28,729 bases of DNA from assembly GCA_964554715.1 (NCBI GenBank), contig CAZKPU010000017.1, forward strand, positions 1-28,729, read 5' to 3'. Positions 14,827 through 22,834 of this stretch are shown piece after piece. The notes under the pieces are model-generated. The model saw only the letters and a list, made by a program, of their open reading frames with translations. It was not told where the DNA came from and did no database searches. Source of the DNA: RXOA01 sp964554715. GTDB lineage: Bacteria; Bipolaricaulota; Bipolaricaulia; UBA7950; UBA9294. Each line of letters begins with the position of its first letter. Position 1 is the first letter of the stretch. The translations under genes and the position numbers were made by a program.

Positions 14827-16964
14827 GCGATTCAGCCTCCCGCTCTTCGAAGCGTCACGAAGACGACGTTCTCGGCCGGGCTTTCGATCTCCGGTTGACA
14901 CGGCGGCTGCTGCGGTTCCTTGCTCCGTACAAGCTGCTGTTTGCCGGTTGTGTCGCGCTTGCGGTTCTTCTTGCCGGGGTTGCGCTTGTGATTCCGTACC
15001 TCAGCAAGGTGGCGATCGATGCGTTCATGACCCCGTCGTGGGCGGTTGTCACGGAGGTCGAAGCACCGGACGGGGCCGATGTCGTGATTCTCGAGAGCGA
15101 CTCTTTGCTGATCGACACGCGGACCGTCGACGCGGGAACCCTCGACGGTTGGGAGAGATCGGGGAAGCTGTCCGACGCTCGGTATGTCTGGGTAGGACCC
15201 GGAGATGCGCGCTTGGATGAGCTTGCGGATTTCCCGGGCATCGGCGAAGCGGTCGGCGGCGGAGTTCTGCTTTCTGTTGAGGATCTCCGTGCCCTGCCGA
15301 CGGATGGGGTGACCGCGGTCCGGCAGACGGATATCGCCGGCATCCTGCGTCTGGTCGGGTGGTTCATCTTCCTGCTCGTCACACGGTTTGCGTTCGGCGT
15401 TCTCCAGGTGTACTACCTTCAGTTCACCGGTCAGCGAGTGATGTACGACATGCGCCGCGAGATCTTCGCCCATATCCTGCGGCTTCCGCTTTCGTTCTTC
15501 GATCGAACGCCAGTGGGACGGCTGGTGACACGGGTCACCAACGACGTCGCCGCGATCAACGAGATGTTCACCTCGACGTTGGTCAGCCTGTTCCGCGACG
15601 TATTCCTCTTGGTCGGCGTGATGGCCGTTATGTTCCAGCTCGAATGGCGCCTTGCTCTCGCCGTGCTTGTCTTGTTCCCGGTGATCGTGGTTGCGGCGTG
15701 GCAGTTCCGCAACCGTGTGCGGTCCGCCTACCGTGAGGTTCGCAAGAAGGTTGCCCAGTTGAACGCGTACCTGCAGGAAAGCATCTCCGGGATGCGGATT
15801 GTCCAGGTGTTCGTGCAGGAGCACCGCGCCAACCAGCGGTTCGCCGATATCAACAGCGACAAGTACAACGCCGACATGCGCCAGATGCTGACGTTCGCCG
15901 TATTCCGGCCGCTGATGAGCTTTCTGAGTTCATTCGCCGTGGCCGTTGTGATCTGGTACGGAGGGCGGAACGTCTTGTACGGCACGCTCACCCTCGGGGC
16001 GCTGACGGCGTTCATCCAATACGTCAGGATGCTGTTCGAACCGGTGATCCACTTGTCGGAGGGCTACAACGTTCTTCAAGGCGCCATGGCGTCGTCCGAG
16101 CGGATCTTTCGCCTGCTCGACGAGCCGATCGAAGACCCCGGGCAGGCAGGCCGTGCACCGGCCGAGTCGGTGGGGCGGATCGAGTTTCGTGACGTGTGGT
16201 TTGCGTACAACGGCGAGGATTGGATCCTGAAAGGCGTCTCGTTCGTTGTGGAACCCGGGCAGCGGGTGGCGATCGTCGGACCGACCGGTTCGGGGAAGAC
16301 GACGATCATCCGGTTGCTTCTTCGGCTGTATCCGATCCAGAAGGGGACCATCCTCTACGACGGCGTGCCGATCGACGAACTGGATCTGTCGTTCTTGCGG
16401 GCGCAGATGTCGGTTGTTCTCCAGGATGTCTTCCTCTTCTCCGGCGACATCCTCGAAAACATTCGATTGCGGGAGCAGGAAGCGATTTCCGAGCAACAGG
16501 CGATCGCGGCGGCGCGGTACGTGAGTGCGGAGTTCATCGAACAGCTCCCGAACGGATATCGGGCCGAAGTCAAGGAGCGAGGGGTGACGCTGTCGGTTGG
16601 CGAACGGCAGCTGCTGTCGTTCGCTCGTGCGGTGGCGTTCGACCCACGAGTTCTTGTCCTCGACGAAGCGACGGCGAGCATCGACTCCCACACGGAAAGC
16701 CTGATCCAAAGGTCGTTGCACCGGATCATGGAAGGACGGACATCATTGGTGATCGCGCACCGGCTGTCGACGATCCGTGAATCCGACAACATCCTGGTGA
16801 TCCATCAAGGCCGCCTTGTCGAGCAGGGGACACATGCATCTCTGCTGGCCGCCGAAGGGTTGTATGCAGCGCTTCATCGATTGCAGTTCGAAACGGTCCC
16901 CTATGCGATTCCCGAGTCTCCGGCTGATCCTTCCGGCCGCCTCGATCCTGCGTTTCCGGAGTAG
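14823..16964 (+). CDS. Heterodimeric ABC exporter, partner subunit with consensus Walker B and extracytoplasmic insert
   Basis: 713 residues. The nucleotide-binding domain has Walker A GPTGSGKTT (486-494) and Walker B with the catalytic Glu (D614-E615 in VLVLDEATASID), but its signature is altered to LSVGE (590-594). Paired with the upstream subunit this gives one full ATP site (this Walker B plus the partner LSGGQ) and one degenerate site. A soluble segment of about 95 residues (roughly 74-170) sits between transmembrane helices 1 and 2, facing outside. It is rich in acidic residues and beta-type pattern (ADVVILESDSLLIDTRTVDA). A similar but not identical loop extension occurs in some exporters of this class. 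This explains the length of 713 against about 580. Confidence 0.95.
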   Translation: MSDSASRSSKRHEDDVLGRAFDLRLTRRLLRFLAPYKLLFAGCVALAVLLAGVALVIPYLSKVAIDAFMTPSWAVVTEVEAPDGADVVILESDSLLIDTRTVDAGTLDGWERSGKLSDARYVWVGPGDARLDELADFPGIGEAVGGGVLLSVEDLRALPTDGVTAVRQTDIAGILRLVGWFIFLLVTRFAFGVLQVYYLQFTGQRVMYDMRREIFAHILRLPLSFFDRTPVGRLVTRVTNDVAAINEMFTSTLVSLFRDVFLLVGVMAVMFQLEWRLALAVLVLFPVIVVAAWQFRNRVRSAYREVRKKVAQLNAYLQESISGMRIVQVFVQEHRANQRFADINSDKYNADMRQMLTFAVFRPLMSFLSSFAVAVVIWYGGRNVLYGTLTLGALTAFIQYVRMLFEPVIHLSEGYNVLQGAMASSERIFRLLDEPIEDPGQAGRAPAESVGRIEFRDVWFAYNGEDWILKGVSFVVEPGQRVAIVGPTGSGKTTIIRLLLRLYPIQKGTILYDGVPIDELDLSFLRAQMSVVLQDVFLFSGDILENIRLREQEAISEQQAIAAARYVSAEFIEQLPNGYRAEVKERGVTLSVGERQLLSFARAVAFDPRVLVLDEATASIDSHTESLIQRSLHRIMEGRTSLVIAHRLSTIRESDNILVIHQGRLVEQGTHASLLAAEGLYAALHRLQFETVPYAIPESPADPSGRLDPAFPE

Positions 16965-16995
16965 TGTCCCGAACGACACCGGCGCGCTTCAATGA

Positions 16996-18240
16996 TTACC
17001 AACCCCAGAAGAACCCCACCTCTGTCTCCCAGGGAGTCGCATCGCTTCCCGGAGGAAACGGAAACGGTGCTGTGAAGCGGTACGACAGACGGCGCTCCGT
17101 TTCGGTTGCAGTGGTTGCCGAGATCTGGGCAAGGAAACCGATCTCGCCGTCCGGATCCTCGCGGAGGTTGGGTGGAACAGCGATGTACGCCTCGCCTTCA
17201 CAGGAGAGCGTGCTTGAGAGCGTGTTGAGGTTCTTTGCCCACTGCACGCGCACAACACGTTCGAATCGTTTGTCGCCGGTGAGTTTCTTGTTCCAGTCCG
17301 GTTCGAAACTGACGGCCGCTTCGATGCAACGGTCCTCGCGTTCGTAGGCGAGCGCAATTCCCATGATGGAGACACCGCCGAAGCACCCCCGATGGTCAAG
17401 ACCTGCTTCAAGCGGGAGTTCCACAACGAGCGGCAGGAGAGGCTCCGGGGATGAAACTGGGTCCCGGCGAAGCACGAGGTCCGGCAACGATACATCGGCA
17501 TCGAGTTCGATCGACGTCTCCCCGGAATCGATCCGGATCGAGCATTCGACGTCCAACCACGTGGGAAGGCAACACGCGGGAACGTCGAATTCGACATCCG
17601 AATGCTGCCATCCGATCCCGTTGTCAAAGCGGGTCTCCCAGGTCATCTCTGTCCCACCGGGGAGAGGCAATTCGATCTCGGTATCGGCCCGGTCGAAGCG
17701 GAAACCATGCTCGTCGGATGTGTCGAGTCGAAGATCGAGATCCAAGCCGAGCGGATCCAGATCGGCTTCGGCTTGCAGGCGAAGCCGGGAGCGGCTCCTG
17801 TAAAGATCCCAGGTGGCTTTCAGCTCCAGAGGGATCGCCTCGAGATCGAATTCGAACCCGAAACGGGTCTTGTCCCAATCCGCTGCAAGAACGTCGAACC
17901 GGACCTCGGCAAGCAGTTCGAGCGGATCACGTTCCCACACGGCCTCGACGTCCCCATCCGACAGGCCTTCCGAATCGGCAATCAGTGCGAACGTTGCTTC
18001 GAAATGTGAACTCTCGAAGGCAAACGACAAGATGTGTTCCTGTTCGAGATCCATCCTTGGCCTGCTCTCGGGTAGGGATCGTAACCGGAACTCCGCCGTC
18101 CATTCTCCATGGAGCGCCGGGGATGCCGAGCAAGCAAAGGGGATCTGCGCAGAGGCAGCCGGCAAGAGCGCCAGCAGTGCAAGCACGATGGATCGTAGGA
18201 GTCCGGGCTGCAAACGGCGTCGACCCTCGTTTCTCCTCAT
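16996..18240 (-). CDS. Exported beta-rich protein, possible outer-membrane beta-barrel
   Basis: 414 residues from the ATG at 18240. The frame is open to 18321, but the shorter form starts with a proper signal peptide (basic MRRNEGRRR, hydrophobic core, cleavage after ASA) and has AGGGGA upstream. The mature part alternates hydrophobic and charged residues over many short strands (for example LELLAEVRFDVLAADWD, RLRLQAEADLDPLGLDLDL, TSIELDADVSLPDL) and ends in Gly-Trp, an aromatic C-terminus as in BAM-assembled outer-membrane proteins. I recognise no family. It is convergent with the exporter (31-bp gap) and divergent from the next exported protein. Barrel formation is inferred from pattern only. 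Confidence 0.8.
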   Translation of the reverse strand: MRRNEGRRRLQPGLLRSIVLALLALLPAASAQIPFACSASPALHGEWTAEFRLRSLPESRPRMDLEQEHILSFAFESSHFEATFALIADSEGLSDGDVEAVWERDPLELLAEVRFDVLAADWDKTRFGFEFDLEAIPLELKATWDLYRSRSRLRLQAEADLDPLGLDLDLRLDTSDEHGFRFDRADTEIELPLPGGTEMTWETRFDNGIGWQHSDVEFDVPACCLPTWLDVECSIRIDSGETSIELDADVSLPDLVLRRDPVSSPEPLLPLVVELPLEAGLDHRGCFGGVSIMGIALAYEREDRCIEAAVSFEPDWNKKLTGDKRFERVVRVQWAKNLNTLSSTLSCEGEAYIAVPPNLREDPDGEIGFLAQISATTATETERRLSYRFTAPFPFPPGSDATPWETEVGFFWGW

Positions 18241-18255
18241 GCGGGAAGATCCCCT

Positions 18256-18283
18256 TTGCGTGAGTGTAGGCATTACATACAAT
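18256..18283 (+). promoter_or_regulatory. Possible promoter in divergent spacer (plus)
   Basis: TTGCGT (18256-18261), a 16-bp spacer and TACAAT (18278-18283), 118 bp before the GTG chosen for the exported protein. The local AT-rich tract (18271-18325) stands out against GC-rich surroundings. On the minus strand the same tract offers TTGTTT, 17 bp, then TATTGT for the divergent gene, which is weaker. Confidence 0.45.
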
Positions 18284-18400
18284 ACAAGAAAGCACAGGAG
18301 AAAACAATACAAACCGATCATTCCCCGTTTATTCCTTGCCGGAGGCCGCCGCTTTGCCTACGCTTTGGAAGTCCAACAACAGACCTGGGGAGGAATCTAC

Positions 18401-19486
18401 GTGGAAGGGGATCGAGGCCGTTACCTGGTGAGCATGCGGTTCGGTCGAGTGCTGTTCGTTCTTGCCGCGATGTTGGCGGGCGCGTGTGGTTGCTCGACCG
18501 ATCCGTTTCCGTTTAACGCGGTGCTCGATCCGTCGACCGGAAACGTTCCGTACCAGGCACGGCTCACGGCGACCCCGGGGCTGGATTCGTACGTGTTCGA
18601 GCTCCCCGACCGGACGGTCGAGCAGAGCGACCCCGAGCTTCTTGTAACGGTCGACACGATGGACTGGTCGGCGACGGTCACCGGCTGGCTCGCAGACCGT
18701 CCCGTCGGCGACGATACGGTCCGCGCAACCGGAACGAACCCGCTTCCGCGGATCCTCCGGCCGTTGATCAACGGCGAACCCCAGACGTGGCGGCTGAATC
18801 CACGCGAGCGAACCCTGATCGACTTCTCCTATCACGAGCGGACGATGGCCGGTGACGAAACCGGTGTTTCGTTCGGAGGGACATGGCGAATCCGCGAGAT
18901 CCGAGTGGAATACGAAGAGAAGTACCTGTGGGGGCGCTTCATCGCCGATTCGATCTTCTGCCCGCCGTACGAGCCCGGTGTATTTCACGCGCTCGATCAG
19001 GGCGTCTTGTACGAGAACGCGTGCGTGATCTACCCGCTGTACACGAGCGAGGAAGGCCCGGATGGAGTCCCGTACGCTCCGGTGGCCGAGGCCGGATACA
19101 CCTACGACGCAATGCGCAACCACAATCTGTACGACGGCGTCAGCTTCCCCGCCCAGATGGCGACGATCTACGTGACGGTCGAGGATCAATGGGGCCGCGA
19201 GATCTCGGCATCGTTCGAGATTCCGGTGGCCGAACTCGACTACCGGGGAGACGTCGGGGACGAGTACGAAGCCATCTTCTACGTGGCAAGCCGAAGCCGG
19301 GTGATCGGAAGCGGCAGCGCTCCGATCTACCACCGCTCGACGTGCCCCGCGATTTCGACGATCTCCACGGAGCTGCGGGTGTTCTTCAAGACACAAGAGG
19401 CAGCTCAAGCCGCTGGCTATGTCCGTCACACCGGTACCGAAGACTACCCCGGTTGCTTCCCGGGGACCGAACCGGCCGGCTCCTAG
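18401..19486 (+). CDS. Exported protein of unknown function with C-terminal Ada-like Cys/His motif
   Basis: 361 residues from GTG 18401, chosen because GGGGAGGA lies 6 nt upstream; an ATG at 18434 is the alternative. A hydrophobic N-terminal segment (about 17-27) ends in AGACGCS, a weak lipobox, so it may be a lipoprotein. The middle is beta-rich and unrecognised. The last 50 residues read Y310-H311-x3-C315-P, then a 12-residue gap, F328-F329, E333-A334-A335, A338-G339-Y340 and C352. This is the spacing of the small zinc-binding domain of Ada and of the tails of some secreted nucleases, but the usual final Cys-x2-Cys pair is reduced to one Cys. Function unknown. It stands 170 bp before the efflux operon. 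Confidence 0.85.
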   Translation: MEGDRGRYLVSMRFGRVLFVLAAMLAGACGCSTDPFPFNAVLDPSTGNVPYQARLTATPGLDSYVFELPDRTVEQSDPELLVTVDTMDWSATVTGWLADRPVGDDTVRATGTNPLPRILRPLINGEPQTWRLNPRERTLIDFSYHERTMAGDETGVSFGGTWRIREIRVEYEEKYLWGRFIADSIFCPPYEPGVFHALDQGVLYENACVIYPLYTSEEGPDGVPYAPVAEAGYTYDAMRNHNLYDGVSFPAQMATIYVTVEDQWGREISASFEIPVAELDYRGDVGDEYEAIFYVASRSRVIGSGSAPIYHRSTCPAISTISTELRVFFKTQEAAQAAGYVRHTGTEDYPGCFPGTEPAGS

Positions 19487-19562
19487 ATCCCGTCGCGCCC
19501 GCAAGGGCGAAGCCACGCCGGATCCGGGCGAGATCGGTTCACAATTTTCCCGTGGGATGGAC

Positions 19563-19583
19563 GTTGTGAAATCTCTTCACAAC
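19563..19583. promoter_or_regulatory. Perfect palindrome, putative operator of the efflux operon
   Basis: Arms GTTGTGAA (19563-19570) and TTCACAAC (19576-19583) around a 5-bp centre, 74 bp upstream of the TolC-like gene. A further half-site TTCACAA occurs at 19538-19544. Two-fold symmetry with 8-bp arms is typical of a dimeric repressor such as TetR, MarR or GntR family members. No regulator gene is seen in the window. I could not identify a good -10 nearby. Confidence 0.5.
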
Positions 19584-19656
19584 TCTGCCACAGGATTGAC
19601 CCTTGTGCTCTATCGCGTTCCGGATCATTGGGTTCGGAAGGCTGGTGATCGATGGG

Positions 19657-21108
19657 ATGCTTCAACGAAAAACCCCCACACAGACAAGACGTCTGTGTCT
19701 GATCGCGTGTTGTACCCTATGGATTCTCTCGTTTGGGTCCTTGTGCGGCGTCCCGCAGGACGGACCCGACAGCGACCTGCTCGATCTGACGATCGAACAG
19801 GCGGTTAGCCAAGCATTGGCTGTGCATCCCGAGATCACGGAAGCGCAGCTTCTGCTTCAGGTCGCCGAGTTAGAGCTTGACGCGGAAAAGGCAACACAGC
19901 TCGTTCCCGAACTCGACCTGAAGATTGTCCCACCGGACGTAACGCCGGAAGGGGTCTCCGGCAGCGTGGAAGGAACGATCTCGGGATCGCTTGCGTTGCC
20001 GGTTGCCACATCGGGCGTTCTGTCCGGGAGCATAGGATTCCAGTGGGATCCGGATGCCGACGAGCTTCGATGGGAAACATGGATGCTCACAGTGTCCGGG
20101 AAGCTCGATTTCCTGGATCTTGATGCGGGGACGACTCAACTACAACACAAGCGCGATGCCGTTGACGATGCGAGGCAAGCGCTCGTACAGGTTGGAAACG
20201 ACGTATTGATCCAAACCATCGATACCTATGCCGCGCTGGCCGCAGAGCAACGTCTCGTGGCGCAAGCCGAAGCGGATCTGGCCGAAGCGCGGCAATCCTA
20301 CGATCAGGCGATCGCCGATCGGGAAGCAGGATGGCTCAGTGAGCACGAGCTTCTTGAAGCCCGGCTTCGTCTCTTCGATGCCGAGATTGAGCTTGACGAA
20401 CGGACGTCCAAGCTTGCCGAGCAGCTGAGCAGTTTCTACCGCGAGTCCCTTGGCTTGGAGATGGTGGACGGATCCGAGCTGGTGCTGACTCCGATCTTCG
20501 ATGTCATCGATTGGGATCTGGTGGTGCGGGCCGCAGAGATCCTTGCTCAAGAGGACAAGCGGCTTCTTGAGGCGATCGAGGTCTTCGCATCGGTCATCGC
20601 GGCGGAGCAAGCGGTGGTCGAGGCGGAAGAGAATCTGTACGAAGCGCGGTATGACGTACTCCCGACGGTGGCCGTGTCGGCCCGATGGAACGAGACAGGC
20701 TGGCAGATCGGTGGGGAGATCTCTGTCGATCTGATCTCACCGGAACGGCATGCAGCCATCGAGATCGCCCAGATTGAGCTAGATCTGGCGGAAACGCGTG
20801 CCGAGGCCGTCCGATCCGATGCCGAAAACACCCTCTTCGACCAACGCGATGCGTTGGCTCAGGCCCTGCAAGACCTCGATCGGCTGGACATCGAGCGTGA
20901 GCGATGGGCGTTGGAAGCGGAGATTGTGGAGCTGCAGCGCGATGCCGGATTGCTGAGCGAAGGCGAATGGAACGATTCCTTGGCCGAACAGACGGAGTTC
21001 GCCGAAAGCGCCCAAACGCGTCAGATCGACGTGCTGATCGAAATCCTGGAGTTGCTGGACGTTCTGGGGACAGATCTTCAAGAAACATGGGAGGAATGGC
21101 TGCGATGA
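19657..21108 (+). CDS. TolC-family outer-membrane efflux channel
   Basis: 483 residues from ATG 19657; GTG 19645 and TTG 19603 are open alternatives. A signal-like segment (about 11-30) is followed by long amphipathic helices rich in Ala, Glu, Leu and Gln in two repeats (about 45-260 and 290-480), with TolC hallmarks such as LTIEQAVSQALAVHPEI, QTIDTYAALAAEQR and EAEENLYEARYDVLPTVAVSARW. These build the trans-periplasmic tunnel of tripartite pumps. The protein is rather acidic. Its stop overlaps the fusion-protein ATG (ATGA), giving a complete tolC-macA-macB-type operon. Its presence is strong evidence for an outer membrane. Confidence 0.9.
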   Translation: MLQRKTPTQTRRLCLIACCTLWILSFGSLCGVPQDGPDSDLLDLTIEQAVSQALAVHPEITEAQLLLQVAELELDAEKATQLVPELDLKIVPPDVTPEGVSGSVEGTISGSLALPVATSGVLSGSIGFQWDPDADELRWETWMLTVSGKLDFLDLDAGTTQLQHKRDAVDDARQALVQVGNDVLIQTIDTYAALAAEQRLVAQAEADLAEARQSYDQAIADREAGWLSEHELLEARLRLFDAEIELDERTSKLAEQLSSFYRESLGLEMVDGSELVLTPIFDVIDWDLVVRAAEILAQEDKRLLEAIEVFASVIAAEQAVVEAEENLYEARYDVLPTVAVSARWNETGWQIGGEISVDLISPERHAAIEIAQIELDLAETRAEAVRSDAENTLFDQRDALAQALQDLDRLDIERERWALEAEIVELQRDAGLLSEGEWNDSLAEQTEFAESAQTRQIDVLIEILELLDVLGTDLQETWEEWLR

Positions 21109-22148
21109 AACGGCACATTCGATGGGTTGTGGGAGCTGTGATCGTTGTTGCAGCTGTTGGTGTATCCGTTGGCTTGTGGCTCGGCTTGCGGGGAGACGGT
21201 TCGGCCGATCCGGTGACCACCGAACTCGGCATGGTGGTCGTGGAACGAGGAGATATCGAAACCTCTCTGACGGTTTACGGCAGCGTAGCCGCGGCGCAGG
21301 AGTACACCTTCACGTTCGACGGTGATGAGGTGGACGAGATCCTCGTCAGCGAGGGGAACCGAGTGGAGGCGGGCGACATCTTGGTCACGCTCGATCGGAC
21401 CCAGGCCGAGCTGAGCCTGCTCCAAGCCGAGCGGTCGCTGAACGAAGCGATCGCCGAAGGCGTGCCGAACACGATCGCCGAACGACAGCTGTCGTACCAG
21501 ATCGCCCTGGACAAAGTCGAGGAGACAACGCTCGTAGCGCCCTTCGCCGGGGTTGTGACCCGGATCAATCAGGCGACGTCGTCCTCGGAGAAGTGGAGCC
21601 TCAAACTCATCGATACGAGCGAGCTGTACATCGAGGCGAACGTCGACCAGTTGGATGCACCGGATGTCGCTGTCGGACAGAGGGCTGAAGCGATCATCGA
21701 GCCGCTTGCGAACGACGTGTGGGCGGTCGAGCTGGTCGAGGTTGACGGGATTGCATCAACCAGCGGCAACAGCACTGTGGTTGGCGTAAAAGCGAAGCTG
21801 CCGGAGGATGATCCCCGCATTCTGGTGGGCTACACCGCCGAGATGAAGATCATCACTGCGCAGGCGCTCGATGTTCTGATCGTTCCGATCACCTGCTTGG
21901 TCGAGACCCCGCGAAACTGGATCGTCACCAAGTTGGTCGACGGCGAGGAGACGGCGACTCCGGTGACGATCGGCGCGATCTCCGATCAGTTCGCCGAGAT
22001 CACCAGCGGTCTCGAAGAAGGGGACGTGATTCTGCTCAACTCCTCGGTGGTGCCCGAGCGTGCGACCGACGCGACCGAAGAACCGATGCGAGGGTTCCGC
22101 CAGGGCATGCAGGGGGGCACTGCGAGTGGCCTCCCGGGGATGCCGTGA
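21105..22148 (+). CDS. Periplasmic membrane fusion protein (MacA/HlyD-type)
   Basis: 347 residues. One N-terminal membrane anchor (about 6-28, VVGAVIVVAAVGVSVGLWLG), then the lipoyl/barrel-sandwich halves (EYTFTFDGDEVDEILVSEGN, VEAGDILVTLD and TTLVAPFAGVVTRIN) flanking a short helical hairpin, then beta-barrel and membrane-proximal domains. The hairpin is only about 45 residues, short for MacA. I chose the ATG at 21105 (ATGA overlap with the TolC-like gene, GGGAGGA upstream); an in-frame ATG at 21096 is too close to that site. It links the FtsX-type permease to the TolC-like channel. Confidence 0.93.
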   Translation: MKRHIRWVVGAVIVVAAVGVSVGLWLGLRGDGSADPVTTELGMVVVERGDIETSLTVYGSVAAAQEYTFTFDGDEVDEILVSEGNRVEAGDILVTLDRTQAELSLLQAERSLNEAIAEGVPNTIAERQLSYQIALDKVEETTLVAPFAGVVTRINQATSSSEKWSLKLIDTSELYIEANVDQLDAPDVAVGQRAEAIIEPLANDVWAVELVEVDGIASTSGNSTVVGVKAKLPEDDPRILVGYTAEMKIITAQALDVLIVPITCLVETPRNWIVTKLVDGEETATPVTIGAISDQFAEITSGLEEGDVILLNSSVVPERATDATEEPMRGFRQGMQGGTASGLPGMP

Positions 22149-22834
22149 TGTCAATGATCGAGCTTACGAACGTCACCAAAGACTATCCGATGGGCGAAAT
22201 CGTGTATCACGCATTGCGCGGCATCGACCTTGAGATCCATGAGGGTGAATTCGTTGCCATTACCGGGGCATCCGGCTCAGGGAAGTCTACCCTGATGCAC
22301 ATCGTCGGGGCGCTTCATCGTCCGACGAGTGGCGAGGCTCTGTTTGACGGCCAGGATCTCGGCCGCCTGTCACGCGAGGAATTGGCGAAGATCCGCAACG
22401 AGAGAATCGGGTTCATCTTCCAGCAGTTCTTTCTGCTGCCGAGGTCCACGGCTCTGGTCAATGTGGAGTTGCCGTTGGCCTACGCCGGCGTCCCTTGCAG
22501 GACCCGTTCCGAGATTGCCCGTGCCTGCCTCGATCGAGTCGGTCTAGGCAGCCACGTCCACCATCGCCCGACGCAGCTGTCGGGCGGCCAATCGCAGCGA
22601 GTGGCGATCGCGCGCAGTTTGGCGAATTCGCCTCGGCTGATCCTCGGCGATGAGCCCACCGGAAACTTGGACAGCCGCACGAGCGAGGAAATCATGTCGC
22701 TCTTCCACTCGCTTCACGATGAAGGAAAGACCATCGTGTTGGTCACCCACGAGCAGGAGATCGCGCAGGTGACCAAACGGGAGGTCGTTCTCAAGGACGG
22801 ATGGATCGAGGAGGACCGAAATGAAACTGCATGA
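22148..22834 (+). CDS. MacB/LolD-type ABC ATPase
   Basis: 228 residues. Walker A GASGSGKST is at 40-48, the Q-loop FIFQQFFLLPRSTALVNVELPL lies near 89-110 as in the MacB/LolD/FtsE group, the signature is LSGGQ (144-148), Walker B LILGDEPTGNLDS has catalytic E169, and the switch His is in LVTHEQE. Its ATG overlaps the fusion-protein stop by one base; GTG 22145 is a possible 4-bp-overlap alternative. The MacB ATPase is a separate polypeptide here, unlike E. coli MacB where it is fused to the permease. Confidence 0.95.
   Translation: MSMIELTNVTKDYPMGEIVYHALRGIDLEIHEGEFVAITGASGSGKSTLMHIVGALHRPTSGEALFDGQDLGRLSREELAKIRNERIGFIFQQFFLLPRSTALVNVELPLAYAGVPCRTRSEIARACLDRVGLGSHVHHRPTQLSGGQSQRVAIARSLANSPRLILGDEPTGNLDSRTSEEIMSLFHSLHDEGKTIVLVTHEQEIAQVTKREVVLKDGWIEEDRNETA

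Noticed and set aside
14832..15824. A 330-codon minus-strand frame opposite the second exporter subunit
   Set aside because: Composition is His/Glu/Arg-rich shadow; the sense frame contains an intact exporter.
17813..18400. Upstream open part of the frame that leads into the exported protein at 18401
   Set aside because: It overlaps the divergent signal-peptide gene in antisense and is Ser/Arg-rich; the signal peptide and Shine-Dalgarno place the start at 18401 or 18434.
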